Made by a program: the position numbers and the translations under genes. Shown piece after piece: positions 14,107 to 22,282 of a stretch of 28,007 nucleotides of DNA (position 1 is its first letter; every line of letters begins with the position of its first letter). The DNA is from a virus: positions 1 through 28,007 of IMG/VR virus record IMGVR_UViG_3300031787_000662. One strand, 5' to 3'. Below the pieces are notes generated by a model. It did no database searches and had not been told where the DNA came from. It saw only the letters and a list, made by a program, of their open reading frames with translations.

Positions 14107-16535
14107 CAGAAACGTCCCTCCAGCGTGATGTCGCGGATGTCGAAGGCGCCGGGCCGCAGCTGGGTCAGCTCGAGCTGGGCGCCGACCTGCCAGCCGGCGA
14201 GGCCGGTGACGGTGATGAGGCCGGTGACCGGGTCCCAGGGGCCTTCGGCATCGTCGTCGCCGCTCGCCAGCGGCACGTCGAAGGCCGGCTGGCCATTGGC
14301 GGCGATCGCCAGCGAGGAGACGGCATTGGCGGTGATCTTGGCCGTGTGGATGCGGCCGGGCCGCACCACGACGCTTTTCTCGTTCAGCTCGCGCTGGATC
14401 GGCAGCACCTTCAGCCGCGGCGCGATCCAGCGGCCGACCTCGATGGCGGCAGCCGTCCAGGGCAGCGTGATGGCGCCGCCCGTCACGGTGAAGGGGCCGG
14501 CATAGGTGCCGCCGGCCTTGGCCCAGACTTCCCGGCCCTCATGCACGCCGAGGCCCGCGACGGTCACGCTTTCGGCCTGGCTGACGGTGACGGTGCAGTC
14601 GAGCTGCGTGTCGAGGGTGAGCTGCTCGAAGGTCAGCGCCTCGCCTTCGCCGATCGGCCTTTTCACCAGCAGCCAGGCGGCGCCGGTGCCGTCCACCGCC
14701 ACGTCCAGCACATCGCCGTCGGTCTGCCACGGCCAGAAGCCGGTGACGTCCTGGTTGCGGACGATGCCGCCCAGCGTCATGTCGCCGTCGTCGCGCACCA
14801 TGAAGAGGCGGTTGGCCACCGTGTCGGAGCTGGCGCGCTGCAGCGCGGTGGAGACGATCCCGCGCACCAGGTGGTTGGCGAGCAGGCTGATCGGGCTCGT
14901 ATCGTATTTCTGGGTGACGTCGGAGTATTGCGCGGCCAAAAGCTGCGATCCGTCGTTGCCGACATAGATGATGCGGCCCTCGATCTCCACCGGCTCGCAA
15001 TTGGGCTGGATGCCGGGCGTCTCGGAGACGCGCTGATTGGGCGGCTGCTGCCGGTTGAACGGCGGGTTGGCCACGTAATAGTGGCGCTCATTGGTGAAGA
15101 TGATGAAATGCGGGCCGCGGTGGAAGCGCAGGATGTCCTCGGCGCCGTCGGCGTTGAGGCCGAAGACGAAGGCGGAGGCGGCGGTTTCCAGCTCGGCATT
15201 GAGGTCGAAATATTCGCCGGTGCGGCTGCCGAGATAGGCGTCGCCCCGCGACGCGAAGCCGCCCATGAAGAGGCGATCCTCGGCATAGATGCCGGTGCGC
15301 GGCCAGCCGCGCGTCACCGACATGACGGCCTCGCCGCCAGCGCGGCCGCGCACGGTGCGGCCGACATTGGCGGCGGCTTTGTCGCTGTTGGTGGCCACCT
15401 TCGCGGTGACGACGAACTGCGCCCCGGCATTGCCGGTGCCGGTGAACTCGATCGAGATCGTGGCGGCGGTGCTGGACGGTGTTCCGACCACGGCGCAGGT
15501 GATGCCGGTTTCAAGCGCCGCGAGCGCCTCCAGCGCCGTCTCGAGCGCGGAAGCGAAGGCCGGCCAGTCGGCGGAAAAGCCCGTCGTCGGCACTTCGACC
15601 GGGCTTGTGTCCTCTCCGTTGACGGTGACGACGATGCTCTGGCCGACAATGGTGAAGCCACCGTCGGTCGTCCAGGTCACATAGACGTTCCACTTCTCGG
15701 CCGTGTCGACATAGGTGCCGCCATAGTCGACCTCGGGAATGGCCAGCCAGGTGCGGGTGGCCTGCGTCCACTGGTGGTCCGCGCCGTCGCGGCGGACCTC
15801 GTGCGGCGCCACGTCCTTGTGCCAGAGGAGCATGGAGGCGCCGCGCTGCGTCTTTTGCAGGGTGGCGAGCTGGCCGGCCGTGTGCGGGATGGCGACGGCG
15901 CCGACGAAGGTCCCGGCTTTCCAGATGTCGGCATGGCCGGCGGCGACCGTCAGCGCATAGGCCTCGGAGGTCGAGAAGGTATGCGTCAGAAGCCGGCCGG
16001 CCGTCGTCGCTGTCTCGGTGAGGACGGTGACGGAGGCGGCCGAGAGGTTGATGGTGGCGGCCGCCACCAGACGGGCGCGGCGGCCGGTGACCGGCGCGCC
16101 GGGGGCGATGCAGATGCGATAGGCCCGCGCCGAGGCCGCAACGTCGATCGTCGCCGAGATGGCCGCCCATGTGCCACCGCTATCCTGCAGCTCGACGCGC
16201 AGGCCGTCCGCCACGGCCGAAACGCCGGTGAAGCTGATGTCGGCGCCGCAGAGCGCGCCATCGGCGCCGAGATCGGCGGTGGCGACGACGGTGCCGGACG
16301 AGATCGAGCCGGTGGCGCCGACCGTGGCATTGACGCCGGTGGTGACCAGGCGGCCGCCGCGGCCCTTGTAGCGCGTGCGCGGCGACTGGCGGCCGCCGCC
16401 CAGCGGGTTTGCCTCCATGTTGCGGCCGGCGGCGAAGCCCGAATGAAAGTTCTTGACGTCGCGGCGCGCATGGAACTCTGGCGCCAGCTCGCCGGAATTC
16501 CACGACAGGAACTGGAGGCCGGGGCGCGCGACCAT
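14106..16535 (-). CDS. Tail tubular protein B (tail nozzle), 809 aa
   Basis: This is the nozzle protein of a short phage tail, forming the distal tube through which DNA leaves. The start is ATG 16535, sharing one base with the stop of tail tubular protein A (TGATG); the open frame extends further upstream but only across that gene. Near the N-terminus is the typical opening of the family, with NFHSGFAAGRNMEANPLGGG and a nearby R-S-P-R-T-R-Y-K-G stretch. The rest is beta-rich with many G, T and V, and later includes MSVTRGWPRTGIYAEDRLFM and YFDLNAELETAASAFVF, where phage nozzle proteins compare variants of a beta-propeller. Length is close to T7 gp12 (794 aa). Confidence 0.88.
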   Translation of the reverse strand: MVARPGLQFLSWNSGELAPEFHARRDVKNFHSGFAAGRNMEANPLGGGRQSPRTRYKGRGGRLVTTGVNATVGATGSISSGTVVATADLGADGALCGADISFTGVSAVADGLRVELQDSGGTWAAISATIDVAASARAYRICIAPGAPVTGRRARLVAAATINLSAASVTVLTETATTAGRLLTHTFSTSEAYALTVAAGHADIWKAGTFVGAVAIPHTAGQLATLQKTQRGASMLLWHKDVAPHEVRRDGADHQWTQATRTWLAIPEVDYGGTYVDTAEKWNVYVTWTTDGGFTIVGQSIVVTVNGEDTSPVEVPTTGFSADWPAFASALETALEALAALETGITCAVVGTPSSTAATISIEFTGTGNAGAQFVVTAKVATNSDKAAANVGRTVRGRAGGEAVMSVTRGWPRTGIYAEDRLFMGGFASRGDAYLGSRTGEYFDLNAELETAASAFVFGLNADGAEDILRFHRGPHFIIFTNERHYYVANPPFNRQQPPNQRVSETPGIQPNCEPVEIEGRIIYVGNDGSQLLAAQYSDVTQKYDTSPISLLANHLVRGIVSTALQRASSDTVANRLFMVRDDGDMTLGGIVRNQDVTGFWPWQTDGDVLDVAVDGTGAAWLLVKRPIGEGEALTFEQLTLDTQLDCTVTVSQAESVTVAGLGVHEGREVWAKAGGTYAGPFTVTGGAITLPWTAAAIEVGRWIAPRLKVLPIQRELNEKSVVVRPGRIHTAKITANAVSSLAIAANGQPAFDVPLASGDDDAEGPWDPVTGLITVTGLAGWQVGAQLELTQLRPGAFDIRDITLEGRF

Positions 16536-17200
16536 CAGCGGAAGTCCATGAAGGTCGGCTGGCCGGAGATATGGGCGGCCACCAGCTCGCCGTCGTCGCC
16601 GGAGGCGTCGAAGCCGGTGTCGGTGGAAACGTCCTCGTCCAGCACCTTGGCGGAGAGGCCACCGCGGCCGCCCTCGCGGGCCGTGCCCCAGGCCTTGGCG
16701 AAAAGCTCGGCCGCATGGTCCTTGTCGTCGCAGACGGGCACCACCAGCTCGGCCGCCACCGCGGTGATGCAGAAGTCGAGGAAGGTCGGTCCCCACTGAT
16801 CGGCCGAGAGGCGCAGCAGGAAGGTGGCGAAGACCTCCTCCGCATCGGTGAAGATGCGGCGGCCCTCGCGGCTCCACTCGCGGAAGGCGCCGGTGCGGAT
16901 GTCGCGGTGGCGGGAGACGCGGAAGGGGCCGCGCAGCGCGTTCGACGGGAAGGCATAGCCGTAGCGGAAGCCGTTGGGCGGCAGCGGGTCCTCGGTGGTG
17001 AAGGCGATGCGCTCGAGCTGGCGCGTCACGAGGTTCATCTTCCACCCCTGGGCGATCAGGCAGCGGTCGATGATGCGCGGCACGATGGCGGCGCAGGTGT
17101 TGGCCAGCGGCGTGCCCTCGTCGAAGCCGGTGATGGAGCCGCCGGCGAAGACGGCCAGCGCCTTGTTGGCGATCGCGAGGTCGTCCAGGACGTCCGGCAT
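16535..17200 (-). CDS. Tail tubular protein A (adaptor), 221 aa
   Basis: This adaptor ring joins the portal to the nozzle. Its N-terminus has the classic pattern of the family: IANKALAVFAGGSITGFDEG, then a region of helix and FRVSRHRDIRTGAFREWSRE. The C-terminal part has a helical stretch (TFLDFCITAVAAELVVPVC) typical of gp11-like adaptors. Length is near that of T7 gp11 (196 aa). The gene starts 1 bp after the stop of the 150-aa gene and is followed directly by the nozzle gene, the conserved order in podoviruses. Confidence 0.88.
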   Translation of the reverse strand: MPDVLDDLAIANKALAVFAGGSITGFDEGTPLANTCAAIVPRIIDRCLIAQGWKMNLVTRQLERIAFTTEDPLPPNGFRYGYAFPSNALRGPFRVSRHRDIRTGAFREWSREGRRIFTDAEEVFATFLLRLSADQWGPTFLDFCITAVAAELVVPVCDDKDHAAELFAKAWGTAREGGRGGLSAKVLDEDVSTDTGFDASGDDGELVAAHISGQPTFMDFR

Positions 17201-17201
17201 G

Positions 17202-17654
17202 TCAGCTCACCAGCGCGAAGAAGCCCGCGACCTGGCCGGCGGCGATCGCCGTGGTGTCGTTGTCGGCCACGGCGCCGGTGATGCGGATGGCGCAACCGTT
17301 GGTGAAATGGATGCCGCGGCCGGCGAGATAGTCCTGCACCTGCCCCTGGAAGGTGCTCGCGGCGAGCGCCACGGTGAGCACAGGCGTGTCGGCCTCGCTC
17401 GGCGCCGTGGCCTTGTCGTAGAACTTCAGGAAGCAGCCGGTTCCGACATTGCCGAGGGCGCTGGCCAGCAGGCGGCAGGCGCCGGCGTGCAGCACCAGCG
17501 GGTTGGCGGTGGCGAGCGAGCGGAAGGCGATCTGCTCGTGCGGGCCCTCCACGCGCTCGGCGGCGCGGCCGAGGAGCTGGACGCCCTGCGCTGCGCGAGG
17601 CTGGCCGGTGTGGTCGAGATAGGTCACCGTGTCGTTGGCTGCGACGATCGTCAT
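17202..17654 (-). CDS. Virion-associated protein, 150 aa
   Basis: This is a small structural-type protein of a kind found between capsid/decoration and tail genes in several podoviruses. The start at ATG 17654 has a GGAG ribosome binding site 8-9 nt upstream; longer in-frame extensions run through the neighbouring genes and are not credible. The sequence is beta-rich, with a characteristic CFLKFYDKATAPSEADTPVL segment (residues 74-93) and a C-terminal ITGAVADNDTTAIAAGQVAG. The pattern 'K-x-Y-x-K-A...D-T-P-V-L-T...I-T-x...D-N-D-T-T' is familiar from phage structural hypotheticals, but the exact job (head completion, decoration or tail) is unknown. Confidence 0.7.
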   Translation of the reverse strand: MTIVAANDTVTYLDHTGQPRAAQGVQLLGRAAERVEGPHEQIAFRSLATANPLVLHAGACRLLASALGNVGTGCFLKFYDKATAPSEADTPVLTVALAASTFQGQVQDYLAGRGIHFTNGCAIRITGAVADNDTTAIAAGQVAGFFALVS

Positions 17655-17675
17655 GGCGAGGCTCCGTTGCGGGAA

Positions 17676-17707
17676 AGCCCCCGCGCCGGTGGCGCGAGGG
17701 CGGGGCT
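17676..17707 (-). terminator. Hairpin after the decoration-like gene, weak terminator candidate
   Basis: On the minus strand, a stem of AGCCCC plus CGCGCC pairs with GGCGCG plus GGGGCT across a 3-nt loop, with a 5-nt bulge on one side. Only three T residues follow. It lies in the 70-bp gap between the 98-aa and 150-aa genes. It could cause partial termination or protect the 3' end of the abundant capsid and decoration mRNA. Confidence 0.45.
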
Positions 17708-17724
17708 GTTGACGGCGGCCGGGA

Positions 17725-18021
17725 TCAGGCGGCCGTGACGGAGGCCACCTTGATGGTGACGTTGCCGGAGGCGGGCACGGCGTCGAAGACGAAGAGCTTG
17801 ATGACGACGGTGCCCGAATGGACCATGACAGCGACGAGGAAGTCGCCCTTCCGGACCAGATTGCGGGCATTGTTGAAATAGCCCGCCGTTTCGACGGTCG
17901 CCGCAGCGTCGTCGGTGGCATACATGTAGCCGGCGACCTGGAGGGCGCCCGGCAGGCCGGTGGTGAGGCCCACGGCCACCTGCTTGGTGACGCGGGCGAG
18001 GGACAGCTTCGAGAAGGACAT
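17725..18021 (-). CDS. Head decoration-like protein, 98 aa
   Basis: This small beta-rich protein is encoded directly after the major capsid gene, with a GGAG ribosome binding site before ATG 18021. The sequence has the YFNNARNLVRKGDFLVAVMV segment (residues 48-67) followed by GTVVIKLFVFDAV and NVTIKVASV, a pattern I associate with small capsid-adjacent phage proteins where an element counts off 'AAGYFN...L..GD'. Its place, size and separate, hairpin-flanked expression fit a capsid decoration or stabilisation protein made in high copy. No domain name can be given with certainty. Confidence 0.6.
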   Translation of the reverse strand: MSFSKLSLARVTKQVAVGLTTGLPGALQVAGYMYATDDAAATVETAGYFNNARNLVRKGDFLVAVMVHSGTVVIKLFVFDAVPASGNVTIKVASVTAA

Positions 18022-18085
18022 GGTGCTGGTCTCCAGCGGATGACGTGATGGGCGGAAACGCGCGGCGCGCGCTCATGCGGTGGCG

Positions 18086-18112
18086 GCCGGGCGCGCGGGT
18101 GGCGCGCCCGGC
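18086..18112. other. Strong hairpin directly after the major capsid gene
   Basis: A perfect 11-bp, all G/C inverted repeat (18086-18096 with 18102-18112) has a 5-nt loop. It begins 7 bp beyond the capsid stop codon in the 97-bp gap before the decoration-like gene. There is no T-run, so it is more likely an RNA stabiliser, processing site or Rho-linked attenuator than a simple terminator. Confidence 0.6.
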
Positions 18113-18118
18113 AGCTCA

Positions 18119-18991
18119 TCAGGCGAAGGCGGTGGGAGCCGTGTTGAGGAAGCGCAGCCGGCGGATGCCCTCGAAGAGGATGGGCTTGGCGGCCGCCTGG
18201 ATGGTGTTCGCCGCGTGATGGCACTTCTCGCGCGGGATGTAGTCGATGCGCGTCGCCATCGCGATCTTGCCGTCGGGCCCGGTCGGCGTGTGGAAGCCCA
18301 TGCAGTCCTTGAACCACATGTAGCCGGCCTTCTCGTCGGTGTCGTAGGTGTTCAGCGTGTCGTCCGGGAAGGGGATGATGTTCATGCCCATCCAGGTGCG
18401 CGCGCCGAGCTGGCGGAGCAGCGGATTGTCGCCGCCGTAGTCGGCGTTGTTGATCTCCTTGTAGCGCAGCAGGGAGGCGAGCTGGTTGTAGGAGACGCCG
18501 ACATGGATGATCGGCGAGCCGGTGATGCCCTGGGCGAGCATCGCGGCCTGGCCGGCGAGGAGGTCGATGGGCGAGATCTGGGCCGAGCCGTCGCCGATCG
18601 TGGTGATGGACGAGGTGGCGTCGTCCATGGCCTGGAACGGGATCTTGTCGAACTTGCGCCCGATGGCCATGGCGCAGGACTGCTGCGCGATCGCGATCTC
18701 GTTCTCCGACATCTGGGTGAGGTCGGTGACGTTGATGTCCTCGTTGGCCTCGTAGGCCTTGAGAGTGGAGGTCACCGTGGTGCGCGCCGCATTGATGGTC
18801 GGGCGGACCTCGATGTTCTCGCTCATCTCCGTCGCCTCGCCCTTGCCGGCGATCTTCCAGGTGACGGTGTTGCCCTTCATGTTGGCGGCGGTGGCGAAAA
18901 GGCCCTTGCTGCGGTAGCCGCTGTCCTGGAGCGCATGCATTGCGCCCTTGACGTAGAGGGTTTCGAACCACGCATAAGCGCGAGCGGTCAT
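18119..18991 (-). CDS. Major capsid protein, 290 aa
   Basis: This is the main shell protein. The sequence starts MTARAYAWFETLYVKGAMHA and continues with capsid-like features: KGNTVTWKIAGKGEA, a helical 'spine' region (ENEIAIAQQSCAMAIGRKFDKI), a middle domain with SPIIHVGVSYNQLASLLRYKE (residues about 155-175), and a beta-rich end. Its place between scaffold and decoration-like genes supports the call. At 290 aa it is shorter than T7 gp10A (345 aa) but within the range of HK97-fold podovirus capsids. GGAG lies about 8 nt before the ATG. The gene is bounded by hairpins on both sides, which would help set its level apart from other operon genes. Confidence 0.85.
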   Translation of the reverse strand: MTARAYAWFETLYVKGAMHALQDSGYRSKGLFATAANMKGNTVTWKIAGKGEATEMSENIEVRPTINAARTTVTSTLKAYEANEDINVTDLTQMSENEIAIAQQSCAMAIGRKFDKIPFQAMDDATSSITTIGDGSAQISPIDLLAGQAAMLAQGITGSPIIHVGVSYNQLASLLRYKEINNADYGGDNPLLRQLGARTWMGMNIIPFPDDTLNTYDTDEKAGYMWFKDCMGFHTPTGPDGKIAMATRIDYIPREKCHHAANTIQAAAKPILFEGIRRLRFLNTAPTAFA

Positions 18992-19080
18992 GATTGTTCT
19001 CCGAAGGTGATGGGATTGGGGTTCACCTCGGGGCGATTGGCCGGGCCGCCCCCGGTCCGGCGCGGCGCCGGATAAGCGGA

Positions 19081-19112
19081 GGCGGACCGCGGGTCCTTCC
19101 CGTCAGTCCGCC
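19081..19112. other. Hairpin between scaffold and capsid genes
   Basis: An inverted repeat of GGCGGAC (19081-19087) and GTCCGCC (19106-19112) with an 18-nt loop lies in the 148-bp gap between the scaffold stop (19140) and the capsid start (18991). No T-run follows. It may mark a processing or attenuation point. No clear promoter is visible in this gap. Confidence 0.4.
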
Positions 19113-19139
19113 CTCGATCATGCTCGCGTGGCGCGCGCG

Positions 19140-20030
19140 TTAAGCGCGGCCCGGCTCGCCGTCGCCGATGCCCTGCTGCGCCAGCCTCTTCGTCTCCGCG
19201 ACGAAGGCGGGGTCATAGGTCGACGATCCCCATTTCGAGCGGGGATCGGCGATGCGGGCGTCGAGGATCTTGTCGATGCTCTGGCCGCCGGCGGCAGCGC
19301 CGCCCACTTCGAGCGTCGGCGCGGTGGACCGCATGGTCTGCATCAGCTTCAGGAAGTGGCCGCGATCGGTGCGGCCCTTGGCCCAGTCGGCCGTCGCCTG
19401 GTCGATCTTGCCCTGCTGCTGCAGGGCGTCGATGTAGGCGATCGTGTCGTTGGCGACTTTGCCCGCGACCTTCGCCCGCTCCTGCGGGTCGGCGACGTCG
19501 CCGGCGACGATGGCGCGCTCCTTCTCGGCCGAGAACGGGTCGTCCAGCTGGCCGCCGGTCACCAGCCCCTGCATGAACTCGTTGATGAAGCCGGAAAACT
19601 GCTTGCCGCCCAGCTCGAACTTGTGCGCGGCGGCCTGGGCGATCTTCAGGACCGGATCGTCGGCGACGTTGGGCAGGTAGGCCGCGACCTCGGCGGCCGG
19701 GGTGAAGGCGTATTTTTCCGGCGCATCGGGCACCGCGCCGATCTTCTCGCCGCGCGCGGCATCGCCCTTGCGGTAACCGTCGACCGCCTTGAAGAGCTTG
19801 TCGATCGTCTCGCGCTCGTCCTTGCCGAGGAAGTGGTCGGGCAGGCCCTCCGGCCGATAGACGGCCGACGCTCCGGCATCGGCGGGGGCCTGCCCTGCCG
19901 GCGCCGCGCCCCCAGACGCGGCAGCCGGTTTCGGATCGGGGGTGACGGCGCCGGCGGCAGCGCCGGCGGCGGCGAGATCGGGGGAAGCGGCGGCGCCGGC
20001 GGCGCCGGCGGCAGTGGCTGCGTCGGTCAT
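19140..20030 (-). CDS. Capsid scaffolding protein, 296 aa
   Basis: This is an internal assembly protein that guides shell formation and later leaves. It has an alanine/glycine/proline-rich, disordered N-terminus (residues 1-65), then a charged helical part (LPDHFLGKDERETIDKLFKA; DVADPQERAKVAGKVANDTI) with the start of a recurring phage scaffold theme: 'P-E-K-Y-x-F...P' followed by helices and a 'G-W-A-K-G/ F-x-x-x-M-Q-x-M' region. It ends with a short basic/acidic tail. Position just before the capsid gene, acidic helical character and length (T7 gp9 is 307 aa) support the call. GAAGGA lies about 10 nt before ATG 20030. Confidence 0.85.
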   Translation of the reverse strand: MTDAATAAGAAGAAASPDLAAAGAAAGAVTPDPKPAAASGGAAPAGQAPADAGASAVYRPEGLPDHFLGKDERETIDKLFKAVDGYRKGDAARGEKIGAVPDAPEKYAFTPAAEVAAYLPNVADDPVLKIAQAAAHKFELGGKQFSGFINEFMQGLVTGGQLDDPFSAEKERAIVAGDVADPQERAKVAGKVANDTIAYIDALQQQGKIDQATADWAKGRTDRGHFLKLMQTMRSTAPTLEVGGAAAGGQSIDKILDARIADPRSKWGSSTYDPAFVAETKRLAQQGIGDGEPGRA

Positions 20031-20033
20031 GGG

Positions 20034-20417
20034 TTACAGTCCTTCTCTGGGGGGCGGCATCTGGCCGCGGGCTTCGGCGATCAGCTGGTAAAGGACCCAG
20101 ACGACGCCGTTGGCACCCTCGCGGCGCTGCGCGAGGAGCCAGTCTTCCTTCGTCACGCCGAGGGCGACCGGCCGGCGCAACGTCATGTCGGTGAGGAATT
20201 CGAGCAGCGGGCGCAGGGAGGCGTCCTCGAGGAGGCGCACGGCGGCGCGCACGGCCCCGTCGCGCTCTTCCACCTTCATCCGGTGGAAAGCCTCGGCGAT
20301 CTCCGATTTCGGGCCGCCGCCGACCTCGAGGGCTTTCCACGCATTGCCGACATAGCTTTCGGCCGGCAGGATCTCGCGCGCGCCGTGGCTCGGCGGGATG
20401 ACGACGCCGTCGCTCAT
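20034..20417 (-). CDS. Small head-region protein, 127 aa
   Basis: This is a small soluble, helical protein between portal and scaffold genes, overlapping the portal stop by 4 bp (ATGA) and ending 3 bp before the scaffold ATG. Features are IAEAFHRMKVEERDGAVRAAV (residues 40-60) and a C-terminal helix (DWLLAQRREGANGVVWVLYQ). The last motif recalls small structural proteins found at this position in BPP-1-like podoviruses, but the match is by eye and weak. Role unknown. Confidence 0.6.
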   Translation of the reverse strand: MSDGVVIPPSHGAREILPAESYVGNAWKALEVGGGPKSEIAEAFHRMKVEERDGAVRAAVRLLEDASLRPLLEFLTDMTLRRPVALGVTKEDWLLAQRREGANGVVWVLYQLIAEARGQMPPPREGL

Positions 20418-22048
20418 GCGGCCCCCCGCATCGGCACGACATTGCCGCCGGCGGCCGGGTCAGCCTGGCCGCCTTCGCCGCCCATGAGCAGCTCCGGGTT
20501 TTTCGTCGCCATCTCGGCGGCCGCGGCGGCCATCTGCGCCATGGCGGCCTTCTGGTCGAAGGCCTGTTTGTGGGCCTCGTCGGCGATGTGGGCGGCCTTG
20601 ATGCCGGTGTCCTGCAGCACCTGCGGCAGCAGCTCGTCCAGCATCAGCTCGCGGTCGGGATTGCGGCCGAGGGCGGCGATGAGCTGGAAGCCCTGGATCA
20701 GCGGCTCGAGGTGGCCGGCCTTCAGCGTGGCGGCCAGCGGCGAGGTGACCTCCACCGCCAGCAGCAGCTGGTCGAAGGTCAGCTCCATGGTGAGCAGGCC
20801 CTGCTCGTGCAGGATCTCGCACACCGCCGGGATGAGCACCGGGATGATCTCGTTGATGAGCCGGCCGAAGGCGCCGACATAGGCCCGCTTGATGCGCTGG
20901 GCGATCATCAGGATCTCTTCGGCCGAGCGCGGCGTCTTGCCCTTGCCGTCGGTGACCTCGTCGTGGAGCATGCGCTGGATGACGGCGCGCTCTTCGGAGA
21001 GGACGATGTTGGCGACGTCCATGCCCTTGCCGGGCGTGTCGAGACGGGCGACGTCCGGCCCCAGCATGCCGCCGGTGGAATTGACCGGCCAGAAGGCGCC
21101 GGGGCGCATCTTGTGCACGTCGGGATTGAAGGCGCCGCCGGGCCTGTAGCCCCAGAGGCCGAGCAGGTTGATGGCGGCCGAGCGCAGCGCCATCTCCTTC
21201 ACCTTGTTCACCACCTTGATGGTGGACAGCGCCAGCATGACCGGGCCGCGGCCATAGGTCTCGCCGGGCACCACGTGATAGCGGGCCGCGACGAAGGGCT
21301 GCGCCTTGCGCCACCACATGCGCAGCGGCGGGGCCTTGTCGTCCTCGAGGCGGGCGAGGCAGCGCCAGCGCTTGCCCTCGCGCACGAACTCCTGGAAGAG
21401 CTTCACCTCGGCCTCGGCGTTGGCCGCCAGCTCCTTCTCGAGCTTCTCCGGCAGCTGGTAGGACGGGTATGCGTCCTTGATGTCGGCGACCTTCCACATG
21501 CGGCCCCAGGACAGGCCGTTGGGGCGGCGGAAGCCGTCCAGCGTGAGGCAGCATTCCTCCACCGGCAGGCAGACGAAGCGGATGGGGTTGAGATCGTCGC
21601 CGCGGACGGGCAGCAGGATGCCGGTGCCGGCGAAGATGTCGAGGCACATCTCGGCCGCGGCCAGGTCGAATTCGCCGGTCTGGAAATGCGGCAGGATCTG
21701 GTCGGTGAGGTTTTCGAGCTGGCGCTCGAAGGCGAGCCGGCCGGCATTGTCGTTGGAGGCCTTCACCAGCTTCTTCGCCAGCGGGCCGCCCTTCAGCTTG
21801 AACCAGTCCTGCCCCGAGGGAAACAGGTCCTCCTTCAGCTGGCCGGCGCCGCGGAAGGTGCTGTCGATGGCGGTGACGTCGAAGACGACGTCGGTGCGGC
21901 CGGAGGACTGCGCGCCGGAGACGGGCCGGCGGAAGGGGATGGCGTAGTCATAGGCCTCGCGGGTGTAGCTGTCCCAGATGCCCTTGTGCGACCAGGCATG
22001 GGCCATGCGGCCGGCGTGGCGCTTCAGGTCGAAGGCGGGTTCCGCCAT
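20414..22048 (-). CDS. Portal protein (head-tail connector), 544 aa
   Basis: The protein forms the dodecameric portal ring at one capsid vertex through which DNA is packed and released. It has the T7 gp8-type connector pattern: N-terminal helix with WDSYTREAYDYAIPFRRP, then DVTAIDSTFRGAGQLKEDLFPSGQDWFKL (residues about 57-85), a clip/wing part with LPVEECCLTLDGFRRPNGLS, and the long C-terminal helical section (VVNKVKEMALRSAAINLLGLW; EILMIAQRIKRAYVGAFGRL). The tail end is A/M/Q-rich with low complexity. Length is nearly that of T7 gp8 (536 aa). Its gene is just downstream of terminase and accessory genes, the usual order. Confidence 0.92.
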   Translation of the reverse strand: MAEPAFDLKRHAGRMAHAWSHKGIWDSYTREAYDYAIPFRRPVSGAQSSGRTDVVFDVTAIDSTFRGAGQLKEDLFPSGQDWFKLKGGPLAKKLVKASNDNAGRLAFERQLENLTDQILPHFQTGEFDLAAAEMCLDIFAGTGILLPVRGDDLNPIRFVCLPVEECCLTLDGFRRPNGLSWGRMWKVADIKDAYPSYQLPEKLEKELAANAEAEVKLFQEFVREGKRWRCLARLEDDKAPPLRMWWRKAQPFVAARYHVVPGETYGRGPVMLALSTIKVVNKVKEMALRSAAINLLGLWGYRPGGAFNPDVHKMRPGAFWPVNSTGGMLGPDVARLDTPGKGMDVANIVLSEERAVIQRMLHDEVTDGKGKTPRSAEEILMIAQRIKRAYVGAFGRLINEIIPVLIPAVCEILHEQGLLTMELTFDQLLLAVEVTSPLAATLKAGHLEPLIQGFQLIAALGRNPDRELMLDELLPQVLQDTGIKAAHIADEAHKQAFDQKAAMAQMAAAAAEMATKNPELLMGGEGGQADPAAGGNVVPMRGAA

Positions 22049-22051
22049 GGG

Positions 22052-22282
22052 TCAGCCCACCGTGGCGGACAGGTTGGAGCCACCGGCGGGGCCGTCCAGC
22101 AGCAGGCGGCGGCCGCGCGGCGTGGCGATCGTCTTGCCGGCCTGGGTGTCGGCGCGGGCCTGTTCCTCCTGCGCCAGCGACTGCTGGCGGGTGGCGGCCA
22201 CGGCCGCCTGCTGGCGGGCTTCATCGGCCGCGCGCTTCGAGGCGCCGCCGTCACCGAAGATCAGGGTCTTGATCGCGTCCAT
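22052..22282 (-). CDS. Small hypothetical phage protein, 76 aa
   Basis: A short gene overlaps the end of the GNAT-like gene by 32 bp in another frame and stops 3 bp before the portal start. The product begins MDAIKTLIFGDGG, then has a charged helical stretch rich in A, Q, R and E (residues 15-45) and a glycine-rich end with RRLLLDGPAGGSNLSATVG. Small genes with a helix and a final 'G-R-R-L-L' motif are often found beside the portal gene in podoviruses. Function unknown. Confidence 0.6.
   Translation of the reverse strand: MDAIKTLIFGDGGASKRAADEARQQAAVAATRQQSLAQEEQARADTQAGKTIATPRGRRLLLDGPAGGSNLSATVG

Noticed and set aside
16535-17045. N-terminal extension of tail tubular protein B to 979 aa
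   Set aside because: The extension overlaps tail tubular protein A out of frame and is arginine/proline-rich; the ATG at 16535 coupled to the previous stop gives the expected length.
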